Source: a virus. Taken from it: a stretch of DNA of 37,759 nucleotides. Positions 23,209-32,100 of this stretch are shown here, piece by piece (position 1 is the stretch's first letter; every line of letters begins with the position of its first letter). The notes below the pieces were generated by a model. It was not told the origin of the DNA, ran no database searches, and saw only the letters and a program-made list of their open reading frames with translations. A program made the translations under genes and the position numbers. The stretch is from IMG/VR virus record IMGVR_UViG_3300046002_010079, positions 1-37,759 of that record; one strand, written 5' to 3'.

Positions 23209-23468
23209 TATTGGATAATTTTTTGGTGAAACGCTTTTGAAATTAAACCTGATTTGGAGTGAACATCGAACTTTTCAAATAAGTTTTTTTTGTGAGTGTT
23301 CAGTGTGCTTTCGGTAATTCCGAGATGGTCGGCAATTTGCTTGTCACATAGATCAGAAGCAAATAAGGAAAGGATTTCGAGTTCCCTTGAAGTAGGGCGA
23401 GTTATTTCTGGCCATATTTGGTTGAAATAACTTTTTGTTGTAGATTTGTCGTGCATAACATTAATCAT
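23208..23468 (-). CDS. Small LuxR/GerE-type transcription regulator, 86 aa
   Basis: Residues 25-83 form a GerE helix-turn-helix: PTSRELEILSLFASDLCDKQ, IADHLGITESTLNTHKKNLF, EKFDVHSKSGLISKAF. There is no receiver or ligand-binding domain. It is the second gene of the early operon. Stand-alone GerE proteins activate promoters; this one is a reasonable candidate for the activator of the TGTCCTAT late promoters, but nothing in the sequence proves that. An alternative start is ATG 23456. Confidence 0.75.
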   Translation of the reverse strand: MINVMHDKSTTKSYFNQIWPEITRPTSRELEILSLFASDLCDKQIADHLGITESTLNTHKKNLFEKFDVHSKSGLISKAFHQKIIQ

Positions 23469-23481
23469 TTATGGTTAATAA

Positions 23482-23772
23482 TTAAAAGGAACCCGGAGTT
23501 GTAGCTTCGGGTTTTTTATTTTCAAGAATCTGTTGGCGAATCATACGCTTATTTGACACCTCATATACTCTTTTTTGATACAATTCAAATAATACTTCTT
23601 CAATTAAATCGTTGCTATTTCTACCGTTAAAAACGTGTCGAACATAAGATTCAGAGAAAGGATTTCCGTTTTTATTGACTATTTTTCTATCTTCTAAAAT
23701 CAACATAACCTCTTTAGAGTAACCGTTTTTAAAGGCTTTTTTAAGTTTTTTTCGCTGGGCAATTGTAATCAT
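23482..23772 (-). CDS. First early gene, Cro-like position, 96 aa
   Basis: The gene lies directly behind the operator region, divergent from the repressor, where phages usually place Cro or a similar early regulator. It is basic (MITIAQRKKLKKAFKNGYSK) and contains a possible helix-turn-helix around FSESYVRHVFNGRNSNDLIE. The transcript would carry a leader of about 65 nt from the box at 23843-23850. A DNA-binding role is likely from position and charge; the family is not recognised. Confidence 0.65.
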   Translation of the reverse strand: MITIAQRKKLKKAFKNGYSKEVMLILEDRKIVNKNGNPFSESYVRHVFNGRNSNDLIEEVLFELYQKRVYEVSNKRMIRQQILENKKPEATTPGSF

Positions 23773-23801
23773 ATATAAGTGCTATTTTTAATTAAAAATT
23801 T

Positions 23802-23845
23802 TAGTATAACTTTACTATCGTAAGAGTATCGTTTTACTATCACAA
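23802..23845. promoter_or_regulatory. Operator candidate: four 11-bp phased repeats
   Basis: Four consecutive 11-bp units read TAGTATAACTT, TACTATCGTAA, GAGTATCGTTT and TACTATCACAA; the shared core is (T/G)A(G/C)TATCGT, with the first copy degenerate. The 11-bp period puts the sites on about the same helix face. They lie between repressor and early operon and overlap the early promoter box. Confidence 0.6.
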
Positions 23846-23850
23846 ATATA
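23843..23850 (-). promoter_or_regulatory. Early (leftward) promoter -7 box
   Basis: The minus strand reads TATATTTG, an exact TAnnTTTG match, expected start near 23837. It overlaps the last operator repeat, so repressor binding should block early transcription. No good -33 element is visible. Confidence 0.6.
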
Positions 23851-23900
23851 TGTAATTTAATTGTATATATACTAATAAAAGACACTTAATTTTTAAAGAT

Positions 23901-24269
23901 ATGAAAACAGAAGGAGAACGATTGAGGTATTACATTGAAAGCAAAGAAGTTAGTGTCCGAAACTTTTGTGTAAAAAATGAAATTGGATATAGCGGATTTC
24001 ACCAAGTTTTACAAGGTTCTCGAAACCTTGGAGTTATCGTTTTAAAACAAGTAATGGACGCTTATCCAAATTTAAACGTGAATTGGGTACTTACAGGACG
24101 TGGTTCTGTAGAGATAAACCCAGAAGAAGCTGATGCTTTAAGTGAACCACAACCTATTTACGGAAAAATAGATCCGGGGTTTGACGCTTTCTTGAAATAT
24201 TTTGACAAAGAAACTACTGTCAATAAGATCAACGCGCTAATCGATAAAAGACTAAAAAATGAAGACTAA
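23901..24269 (+). CDS. CI-like repressor, helix-turn-helix, 122 aa
   Basis: The N-terminal 70 residues form a helix-turn-helix domain (KEVSVRNFCVKNEIGYSGFH, QVLQGSRNLGVIVLKQVMDA) ending in NLNVNWVLTGRGSVEI, a signature seen in repressors of Bacteroidota phages and mobile elements. The C-terminal 40 residues (GFDAFLKYFDKETTVNKINA) are helical, probably for dimerisation. There is no S24 peptidase domain, so RecA-driven self-cleavage is not expected; release may need an antirepressor such as the one at 7234-7776. It is divergent from the early operon and overlaps a small downstream gene by 11 nt. Confidence 0.85.
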   Translation: MKTEGERLRYYIESKEVSVRNFCVKNEIGYSGFHQVLQGSRNLGVIVLKQVMDAYPNLNVNWVLTGRGSVEINPEEADALSEPQPIYGKIDPGFDAFLKYFDKETTVNKINALIDKRLKNED

Positions 24270-24387
24270 AAAAAAGGAAGAGGAATTCGAGTTGGAGATT
24301 ACAATAAGTGACCAGGACAGCGAAATGATTGCTCGTTTAAAGAAAATAATAATTAACACGCCCCACAAACGCCCCACAAAAAAATGA
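24259..24387 (+). CDS. Small charged protein behind the repressor, 42 aa
   Basis: The ATG lies inside the repressor's last codons in the +1 frame (11-nt overlap), which suggests coupling. The protein is very charged (MKTKKKEEEFELEITISDQD) and ends NTPHKRPTKK; the C-terminal codons run through the tandem CGCCCCACAAA repeats. No family recognised. Could be a repressor partner or a chance frame. Confidence 0.45.
   Translation: MKTKKKEEEFELEITISDQDSEMIARLKKIIINTPHKRPTKK
24359..24380 (+). repeat. Tandem 11-bp repeats CGCCCCACAAA
   Basis: Two perfect copies occupy 24359-24369 and 24370-24380. Related CCCCA elements lie at 24488-24495, 24566-24569 and 24578-24582, and TGGGG at 24593-24597, all upstream of or at the start of the integrase gene. 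They could be integrase arm sites of an attP. Confidence 0.45.
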
Positions 24388-24456
24388 GATGCCCGAATTT
24401 AGTGGGTTTATTAGAGATAAAAAAAACCCTGTCGCGGTCACAAACCCAAATTTTTA

Positions 24457-24499
24457 AAGGCGTGGAAATTGCAAAAAACAACTGCAATCCCCACGCCTT
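24457..24499 (+). terminator. Strong hairpin between repressor and integrase genes
   Basis: AAGGCGTGG (24457-24465) pairs with CCACGCCTT (24491-24499), and ATTGCA pairs further in, around a short A-rich loop. U5 follows a few bases later (24505-24509). It may end repressor transcription, or be part of the attachment site. In the remaining 24388-24537 I see no gene. Confidence 0.45.
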
Positions 24500-24537
24500 C
24501 GGTGTTTTTAGCATAGTAGTAAAATTAGAAATAAGTA

Positions 24538-25743
24538 ATGGATTCCTCAAAAAATGCCTTTCACTCCCCAATAAACGCCCCAGTGAATTTTAGTGGGGAG
24601 TTGACAGCGAAAATTGTGATCAAAGATGATTACGTTCGCGCCGATGGAACTTGTGCATTGCACTTGCAGGTTTTTATTATGGGTAAAAGAAAAAAACTAC
24701 CTATATATATAAGTGTGGCTCCTATTGATTTTGACAAAAAGAAACAACGCGTAAAAGTAAAAGCACACTTTGCCAAGGATTATAATTTGATTATTGAAAA
24801 AGCATTGGCCGACATCAATAAAATTGAAATCAGTTACCGACTTGCTGGCGAAGTTCTGGATATTGACAAGCTTGTTAACGAATACCAAAACCCAAGTTCT
24901 AGAATTGATTTTATTAAGTTCTGGGAACTTGAAATGGTAAACCAAAAAGAAACGCGTGACATTGCCACTTATAAACAGCAAATGTCTTCACTCCGGAAGG
25001 TTAAAAAATACAAAGAGTCGATTTTGTTTTATGAAATTACGCCGCTATTTTTTGAGAAAATGATTCGGTATTTTGAGAAGGTAAAAAAGAATGAGCCAAA
25101 TACCATTCAAACCGTTTCGAAAAACTTTAAAAAATACTTGCACATTGCTAACAACAAAGGAATTGTCACTCCGCTAAACTTCAAAGATATAAAGACGACT
25201 CGATGCGTTAGTAATAGAACGTTTCTTGATGCTGTTGAAATAAAACGCCTAAATCAATATTATACTTCGGAATTCATAAATGAGAGTTTAAAAGCAATCC
25301 TTGGGCGTTTTCTTTTTTCGTGTTTTACAGGATTGCGGATTTCTGACATTAAGGCAATTACTAAGGAAAATATTGTGGGTGATATATTAATTTTCTTTTC
25401 GCAAAAGACTGGAAAATTACAACGCATTCAATTGAATCAATCGGCTTTGTCATTTGTGGGTGACGATTATATTTTCTCTGGTGATTACTCAGAAGCTCAT
25501 ATTAATCGAGAATTGAAAGTAATTGCAAAAACTTGCGGCATTAAAAAACACATCACTTTTCACGTGGCCCGACATTCATTTGCCACAAACTTCCTGATTT
25601 GCGGTGGACGTGTCGAAATTCTTCAAAAATTATTGGGTCACGGAAACATAAGGGAAACAATGGACTATGTTCACATTGTGGAAAGCATCGTGGAACAGCA
25701 AATTAATAATTTGGATGATATTTTAAAAAGTGATGCTCAATAA
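24538..25743 (+). CDS. int: Tyrosine integrase, 401 aa
   Basis: Domains are an N-terminal arm-DNA-binding region (residues 20-105), a SAM-like core-binding domain (about 120-215) and the catalytic domain. Catalytic residues read R267 (TGLRISDIK), a lysine in the SQKTGKLQR hairpin, H342-x-x-R345 (HVARHS), H368 (LGHGNIRET) and Y377 (DYVHIV). This is the standard architecture of Bacteroidota phage and mobile-element integrases. It would recombine attP with a host attB for lysogeny. It follows the repressor on the same strand, and converges with the tail gene ending at 25723 with a 21-bp overlap of coding ends. Confidence 0.92.
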   Translation: MDSSKNAFHSPINAPVNFSGELTAKIVIKDDYVRADGTCALHLQVFIMGKRKKLPIYISVAPIDFDKKKQRVKVKAHFAKDYNLIIEKALADINKIEISYRLAGEVLDIDKLVNEYQNPSSRIDFIKFWELEMVNQKETRDIATYKQQMSSLRKVKKYKESILFYEITPLFFEKMIRYFEKVKKNEPNTIQTVSKNFKKYLHIANNKGIVTPLNFKDIKTTRCVSNRTFLDAVEIKRLNQYYTSEFINESLKAILGRFLFSCFTGLRISDIKAITKENIVGDILIFFSQKTGKLQRIQLNQSALSFVGDDYIFSGDYSEAHINRELKVIAKTCGIKKHITFHVARHSFATNFLICGGRVEILQKLLGHGNIRETMDYVHIVESIVEQQINNLDDILKSDAQ

Positions 25744-27621
25744 ACTAAATTTCACATCAAAATTATTTTGGGTAGTTTCTGAATATTGCAAACTACTAAT
25801 CATATACTCTTGATTATCAATAAAAATTCGATTTAACTTTATAATTTTATTTAATTCAATTTCAGTGAATGGTCCAGACATTTCTAATATAGAACTGTTT
25901 AAACGAAACTTTAACCATTTTCTCCAATAGACTTCATAAACCCCACCAACTCCATCTAGATTAAGATTTTGACCTAAATAATTTGAAGATGTATTTGGCT
26001 TATTGAATGTGTCATAAATCATTAAACCAATGCCTTCTTTTGAGTCTAATTCTTCAGATAAAGTTGCCGTGGCAGTTGTAGGAACTAATTTAAACTTCGA
26101 GTCTAATTTTTCTAAAAAATCAGATTTTTGAGTGGTATAAATCACAGCTCCTTCAGTTGTGATCCATAAAGCTGCATCTTCATCATTGGCGTATTTTAAA
26201 AGAAATGAATTATAAGGTGTTTGCTCATAACTTGAAGCAATTAGCGACTTGTTTAAAATTGTTTTTTCCCCATTTATAATTGAGTCGGCATTGAAATTAA
26301 GCGTTAATTTTTTAGTAAAATCATCGGGCGTTATTTCTAAATTGAAAAAATTTTGTAACGCATTCAAATAAGTAGCAAATGTCCAGTCCGGAGTATATCT
26401 TGATAAATTGATAGTTGGATGCATCTGGTTGTATTCATTTGGATACGTTACTTTTACACCTAAAGAATACGTTGGAAGACTATCTACATTTGTAAAATAT
26501 CCAATTCGTATGTTCTGACCTACTTCGGCAGCAGTGACTTCAATTTTAATGGTTCCTTTATAAACATTTGCAGCTGTTGTTGAATAATGAGTATAAGCAA
26601 TGAATGATTGATCACCAAGAGCTATATAAAAATATTTTCTATCAACATAAGGATCATCGAATGTAAAAGTAGGTTCTGTAATTTCATAATTAAAATAGTA
26701 AACACCAGCTACACTGGCTACATAATAAGTCAATGAACTATAATAATAATATATTAATTCTCCAAGATCATCGTAAGCGCCACCAATAGTTGGAGCATTT
26801 AGTGTCACTGTCCCTGTAGTTTTTAAAGGAAAACTTTTTGTTAAATTATTTTTGTTATTTAAAATAAGTAGTCTTTTTATAAATTCCGAAGTGGTAAAAG
26901 AGCCACTCATTTTCCACCCAATGGTCTCTAAAGCATAAAATAACGGCGTTAATAAAAACAATTGTGGAGCTGGAATATTCTTGTTTAAAACAGTGCAAAC
27001 ATTTGAAACAACTTCATAAGTATTCTCAACAAATTCTGTTAATCCAAATTTGTTGATTTCGTTTTCATAACTATGCCAAGGATCATCAACGGCTAAATCA
27101 ACACCAAATTTATTAAAGTGTTTCATTGTAGGAAACTGCCATTTTACAGCAGGAAAAATATTGTTGATAAAACCCAAAGGATAAGTTGCCCAATTATCTG
27201 ATCCCGTAACCGGAATGTCCGTTGTTTCTAAATAAGGAACTGGAGCTGTCTCTCCTGGTATTACCGAAACCGTTGGCATAAAATCGGCAATCTTAGTGTT
27301 CATTATCGAAAGTAAATCAGAAGCATATTTCAAATTACACTTTCGAAACCCTGATAAATAAGACAACACTTGCAGTTCTCCCAGATATTTTTTCCCACCT
27401 TCAAAAACAGTGACTTCAATGGTTTTTATTTTGTTTATCGAAGATAACTCACGGGTTCCAAGGGCTTGTTTGGCTTTTTTATTTTCGATAATCAAAAAAG
27501 GAAAGCTCGAATGGGCCACGCTAAAATCACGGCTCAACGCATTGTTCTCTTTTTTTATCGAAAGGGTTTCTTTAACAAAATCAAGTTCGATGTCTTTTGC
27601 AACTATCTTAATTAAACTCAT
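25723..27621 (-). CDS. Tail-tip protein, Tal/hub candidate, 632 aa
   Basis: The protein starts MSLIKIVAKDIELDFVKETL and contains a beta-rich first third (KKYLGELQVLSYLSGFRKCN) and a long middle with many tyrosines and phenylalanines, typical of virion proteins. By position (second gene after the tape measure, overlapping the preceding gene by 4 nt) it fits a tail-associated hub or baseplate component. No lysin or protease motif is visible. It is the last gene of the unit from late promoter (d); no terminator is evident before the convergent integrase. Confidence 0.5.
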   Translation of the reverse strand: MSLIKIVAKDIELDFVKETLSIKKENNALSRDFSVAHSSFPFLIIENKKAKQALGTRELSSINKIKTIEVTVFEGGKKYLGELQVLSYLSGFRKCNLKYASDLLSIMNTKIADFMPTVSVIPGETAPVPYLETTDIPVTGSDNWATYPLGFINNIFPAVKWQFPTMKHFNKFGVDLAVDDPWHSYENEINKFGLTEFVENTYEVVSNVCTVLNKNIPAPQLFLLTPLFYALETIGWKMSGSFTTSEFIKRLLILNNKNNLTKSFPLKTTGTVTLNAPTIGGAYDDLGELIYYYYSSLTYYVASVAGVYYFNYEITEPTFTFDDPYVDRKYFYIALGDQSFIAYTHYSTTAANVYKGTIKIEVTAAEVGQNIRIGYFTNVDSLPTYSLGVKVTYPNEYNQMHPTINLSRYTPDWTFATYLNALQNFFNLEITPDDFTKKLTLNFNADSIINGEKTILNKSLIASSYEQTPYNSFLLKYANDEDAALWITTEGAVIYTTQKSDFLEKLDSKFKLVPTTATATLSEELDSKEGIGLMIYDTFNKPNTSSNYLGQNLNLDGVGGVYEVYWRKWLKFRLNSSILEMSGPFTEIELNKIIKLNRIFIDNQEYMISSLQYSETTQNNFDVKFSLLSITF

Positions 27622-28673
27622 ACGTTTGGAACTTTGCCTTTAGTGTTGAAGGTGAAGGTTAAATCTTGTGCGAAACTGTGTTTTTTGTCACGGAAAGCCA
27701 ATTCTTTTTTCGTGGAAGTCTGAATTTTCTTCCATTGGTTATTGACTTTGAAAACCACGTCCGGAGAATTGATTATTTGATTGACAATCGCACGTTCATC
27801 GGCTAATAAATAGCCTGTGTTGATGGTGTAAGTTGCCTCTTCGTCAATTTCGAAAATCACATTGGTTCCGTCTGCTTCTTGGTAATCGTTTATTTTCAAA
27901 CTGTTCGAAATTTCGAGTTCGCCATCAAAATAAGCGGGAATAAAATAGCCAAAGTTATTCTTAAAATACAATTCTTTAACAGGGAAATCTGGCAACCGAA
28001 GCAATCTGTATCGCAAAGTTGTCGTGGTCGCGCCACAAGTGATGGTTGTCTCGAAGTAGATGGTATTGGCTGCCAAAGTAACTCCTGATAAATTGAATTC
28101 GTATAAAAATATTTTGTTTCCAGTAAAGGAAGTAATGGTTTGTGAGTTGATAATCGCTCCAAAGTTGTTTTTTAGTACGACAACAACCGCCTCGGCAGTT
28201 GCCTTGACATAGAATGGAATCCTGATAATTCCGTTTATTGGAATTTGTAAAACAGCAGGCGAAATTCCCAACGGCTGTACCTTTATGGTATCATCAAAAT
28301 ACACTGGATTTTGATTGTACATAAAATAAAAAATAGGCAAATTAATAGTTTCTACAACGGCATCCGTGGCAATAAGTCGCTCTTCGATGGTGATACTTAT
28401 TTTCTTTTTGAGTGCGGTTTGTTCCGTGATGCCGTTTGTGGCAAATGGAGCGAAGGTACTTTCGAAATATGCGTTGTATAATTTAACTAAATCTTTTACC
28501 GTGCTGTAAGCATCGAAACGGGACCAGCCTTGAGTATCAAACAAAACATCATTTACATAAATCAAAGCGCGATAATAATGCCCAGCTCCATTTGTAGACA
28601 GGATTTCTATCTCGGTATTATTGGCGTCGAGAAAAACCCGATTTAAAGCTGGTGAAGATACAATTGTCATCAT
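27618..28673 (-). CDS. Distal tail protein candidate, 351 aa
   Basis: First gene behind late promoter (d), starting with two consecutive ATG codons (MMTIVSSPALNRVFLD). The sequence is beta-rich throughout (NRVFLDANNTEIEILSTNG, YRALIYVNDVLFDTQGW, RLIATDAVVETINLPIFYFM) and ends in a small beta domain (HSFAQDLTFTFNTKGK). Position right after the tape measure unit and before the large hub-like protein fits a Dit-type distal tail protein. This is a positional call. Confidence 0.5.
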   Translation of the reverse strand: MMTIVSSPALNRVFLDANNTEIEILSTNGAGHYYRALIYVNDVLFDTQGWSRFDAYSTVKDLVKLYNAYFESTFAPFATNGITEQTALKKKISITIEERLIATDAVVETINLPIFYFMYNQNPVYFDDTIKVQPLGISPAVLQIPINGIIRIPFYVKATAEAVVVVLKNNFGAIINSQTITSFTGNKIFLYEFNLSGVTLAANTIYFETTITCGATTTTLRYRLLRLPDFPVKELYFKNNFGYFIPAYFDGELEISNSLKINDYQEADGTNVIFEIDEEATYTINTGYLLADERAIVNQIINSPDVVFKVNNQWKKIQTSTKKELAFRDKKHSFAQDLTFTFNTKGKVPNV

Positions 28674-28691
28674 TTTCGTTTGATTATGATG

Positions 28692-28727
28692 CTAATTTAA
28701 AGGAGTTTTTTTAGTGACAATAGGACA
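28692..28727 (-). promoter_or_regulatory. Late promoter candidate (d), tail-tip unit
   Basis: TGTCCTAT (28727-28720) is followed after 20 nt by TAAATTAG (28699-28692). The upstream edge is shared with the U-tract of the terminator at 28728-28755, so the preceding unit ends exactly where this one starts. Confidence 0.65.
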
Positions 28728-28755
28728 AAAAAAACCGCTAGTAAATAGCGGTTTT
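28728..28755 (-). terminator. Terminator of the tape-measure unit
   Basis: A perfect 10-bp stem (28731-28740 with 28746-28755, AAAACCGCTA/TAGCGGTTTT) with a 5-nt loop ends in U8 on the minus strand, 9 bp past the stop at 28765. Confidence 0.9.
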
Positions 28756-28764
28756 CTATGATAA

Positions 28765-29028
28765 TTATTTTATCGTGAATTTGCATTCCACTTCTCCGCT
28801 TGGATCCTGCAGCGTTTCTATGCAGGCGAGCAGTTTCCTGATTCTTTGATAACTGATTGTCGCCGATTCTCTTTTCTCTAAATCATCGCCACAAGATTTG
28901 AAAATGTAGTTAAAAAACATATCATCAAGGTCAGATTTAGTGTCTTTGACGGTATGAATGTCAAAAATTGTTTTTTTTAATAATTTCAGCGTTGGTAATA
29001 AATCGTCTTTCAGGAGCGTAAAATTCAT
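28765..29028 (-). CDS. Hypothetical small protein behind the tape measure, 87 aa
   Basis: A helical protein (MNFTLLKDDLLPTLKLLKKT, ISYQRIRKLLACIETLQD) with three cysteines and a beta-like end (GEVECKFTIK). It lies 77 bp after the tape-measure gene and directly before the terminator. No recognised family; a tail-assembly or regulatory role cannot be told apart. Confidence 0.6.
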   Translation of the reverse strand: MNFTLLKDDLLPTLKLLKKTIFDIHTVKDTKSDLDDMFFNYIFKSCGDDLEKRESATISYQRIRKLLACIETLQDPSGEVECKFTIK

Positions 29029-29105
29029 TTTTATTAATTTAAGTTAAATATAAATGTGCTGATTTTAAATGTTAAAATTTTACGGGAAACCTCATTTTGT
29101 TAAAA

Positions 29106-32100
29106 TTATTCATTTAAAATCCCTCCTTGTGCGGAAACATTGCGCTCATCGTTTAAAGTTTGTATGCTCTCCGCTTCGGCATAACCAATTAATGCTGTTG
29201 CTTTTATTCCTCTCGCTAAAATTGCGTTAAGATTTGCAATCGCTCCATATAACATTTCATTATCTAAAGAATATCCTTGACTTCCAACTGGAACTGCACC
29301 AGGAGAAGTTCCTCCACCTGTTGCAAATTTACGAGTGTTGCCAACACGTTCTTGCTCTAACCACGCAATTGTGTTTGCGTATCGTGGCGATTGTGTCATT
29401 GTTTCCGGAATGACATATTCGTTTTTGTGTACGATTCCTGTCATTGGTCCATATTCATCAAAACCAAGATGTGCGGTGGTTCCTGTATCACCACCATAAA
29501 AGAACTTAGGAGTTTTAGGTGCTTTAGAACTTAAAATCTTTGAAATAGCAGCAACAGTGCTTATTCCAGAAGCGGCAATTAAGGCATAAGTAGAAAACCC
29601 GAAATCGACTTTTGGAGTTGTTGCAAAAATGTTTGTGATCGCTAAGGCCCCGTTGATTCCTGCTTGTACAACTGCCAAAGCTTTTGACTGCCCAAACATC
29701 TCGCCAAGAGCTCCAGCAACCTGTCCCATAGCCTGCAAGTTCTGACCTAAATGAGCCGCTCGGTTCATTGTATCCATATCGGACTGCTTTATTTTTGCAG
29801 CAGCTACAAAACGATTGTATTTATCTTCTGTGATAACTTTATCATCAAGCAACTTTTTATATCCTGCAAGTTCTACCGTATAATCTTGCTGGCGTTTTAG
29901 ATTGTTGGCTTCCTCTTTCGTGGTTGCCTCGGCAAGTGCGAGTTCATTGTCGGCAAGGAGTTGTTCGGCATTTACAACTTTTTGTTCTTCTTCATAGGTT
30001 TTTTTAAGTCCAGTTGTCGTTGCTTGAAATTCTAAATCAAGAGCCTGTTCCGCTATCAAATATTCTAAATCAATGGTTGATTTCAACGCTGCCAAAGTCT
30101 CGGCATTTATTTTATCGGAATCATAATCAGATTGTGCTGCTTCAACTTTACTCAATCGTTCGTTCGCCAGTGCATTTTCCTTTAAAAAGCGAATGTCATC
30201 GAGTCGCTTTGTTTCCTCAGCAATTATCTCCGGAGTCAAGCTTTTTGTCGAGTCTAGTTTTGTGCGTTCGTTTGCTATAAATGCGGCAAGTTCTGCTTTG
30301 GCAAGTCCTTCTTTGGCTTTTGCGAGTGCAATGATTTTGTCTTGCTCAATTTTATCGGCTTTGTCTTGCTCGGATTGTTTTTTATCGGCAGCGGTTTTGC
30401 GTGCTTCGGCTTCTTTTTGTCGTGCCGCATCCCGAATTGATTTTTGTTTGGCAAGTTCTTCTTCTGTGGTTTTTGTGTCTGCATTGTCAGGATTTGTTGT
30501 GGCGGTTCCAGCTTGTCCGGAAGCTTTAACAACAATGTCTTTTGATTTCAATCCTTCAAGTTTCTTTTGAATGAAATCGACATCCAAACCAATAGCTTTC
30601 AACAATGGAGCAACGTTTGAAATCACACCTTGAATGGCATTGATAATGTTGTTTTTGATATTTCCAAAAATGTTTCCAACGGTGGATCCAAGATTTATAA
30701 AATAATTTTTAACCAAATCTATTGCTCCCAGAAAGTCGCCTGTAATAATGGCTTTTACAAAATTGAAACCAAATGCAATGTTATCCGTAACGATTTTTAC
30801 AACTCCGCCAATGACGTCAAAGGCATTGGAAACTCCTAATTTTAAAACTATCCACGCATTAACAAGAGCGACACCAACCAAATCAATAAGAGGTTGAATG
30901 TTGTTTTTAAATTCTGATAAATAAGTAAGGGCAGAGGCAAAGGCATCGGTTACTTTTGCTTTTATTCCATCCCAAATACTTCCAAAACCTTCTATCTCGA
31001 ATAATTCTGCTTGTGATTTGTTCAGTTTTTCGTTTGCTTCCAATAATTCCAATTGCGCTTTTGTACTTGCTGAAATTTCTTTTTGAGCAGAAACACCAAC
31101 AGCTTCCAAAACTTTTAAAGCTCCACCAGCATCTTCACCAGCACCACGGAAAATGTCTGCTGTCAATTGTGCTTGTTGTTGTTGTGTCAATCCTGATTCC
31201 TTGGCTTTGGCTGCAATTCTTTCCAGTGCTGTTTTTGTGGTAATTTCGCCAGTTGTAACTCTTGCTAAAATATCATCCGTAAAACTACCACCAAAAGCAT
31301 TCGTCAGGGCATCTCGAACGGCTTTGGTTTGTTCCCTTAAAGACAAATCGGCTTCTTTGAGCGCATCTGGTAATTTATCAGAATAGATTCCTAAGTCAAA
31401 ACCTTTATTAATAATGTCGGCGAATTCCGTGGCCGAATATCCAGCTTTTGAAAAGAACTCGTCATATTCTCCAAGGCTGTCCAGAAATTCACCGTTTTGC
31501 GCTCCGCCGTTTGCCAGTCCTTTTGCAATCACGTCATTTGCCTCTGACATTGAGATTCCAAAGGTTTTAGAGAGTGAATTTGCTTTACTGGCAATGTCGT
31601 TGAACTCTTTTGAGAAAGTTTCTGCGGTGGCTTCGATTTCAGAGCGTACTTGTGACATTTCCTCTGCAGAAACATTGAACCCTCTTAATGTTTCGTTTGC
31701 TTTTTCTAAGTTTTGATTGAAGTCAAAGATTGCTTTTGCACCTGCAGCAAATCCAGCCAAAACTGCTATTGCAGCACCTATTGGAGTGGCAATAAATGCA
31801 AGGGATGTTTTGACCAATCCGGTTAATTCTGCTTTGATTCCTGAAAGTCCTTCTTTGGCGGTTTGCAAATCACCTGAAATAAGTCCGGTGTAAAGTTTTG
31901 ACATACTTCCGGAAGCATCTTTTGTTGCTTTATCCGTTGCATAAATTTCGTCCTTGAAAGCGGATTGTTTAGTTTGAAGCTCTGAAAGGTTTCCTTTTAA
32001 TTTTTTTAAATCAGAATCATAAGTGGCGGAGTTCTTATTGAGGTTTTTCATCTCGTTATTTGTACGAGTGATTTCAGAAGTGATGCCACGCATCGAATTG

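Noticed and set aside
31153-31716. Plus-strand open frames opposite the tape measure gene (also 19574-20578 opposite the primase and 10949-11381 opposite the protease)
   Set aside because: They are antisense to well-supported genes, have serine/cysteine/leucine-rich compositions expected of shadow frames and no motifs.
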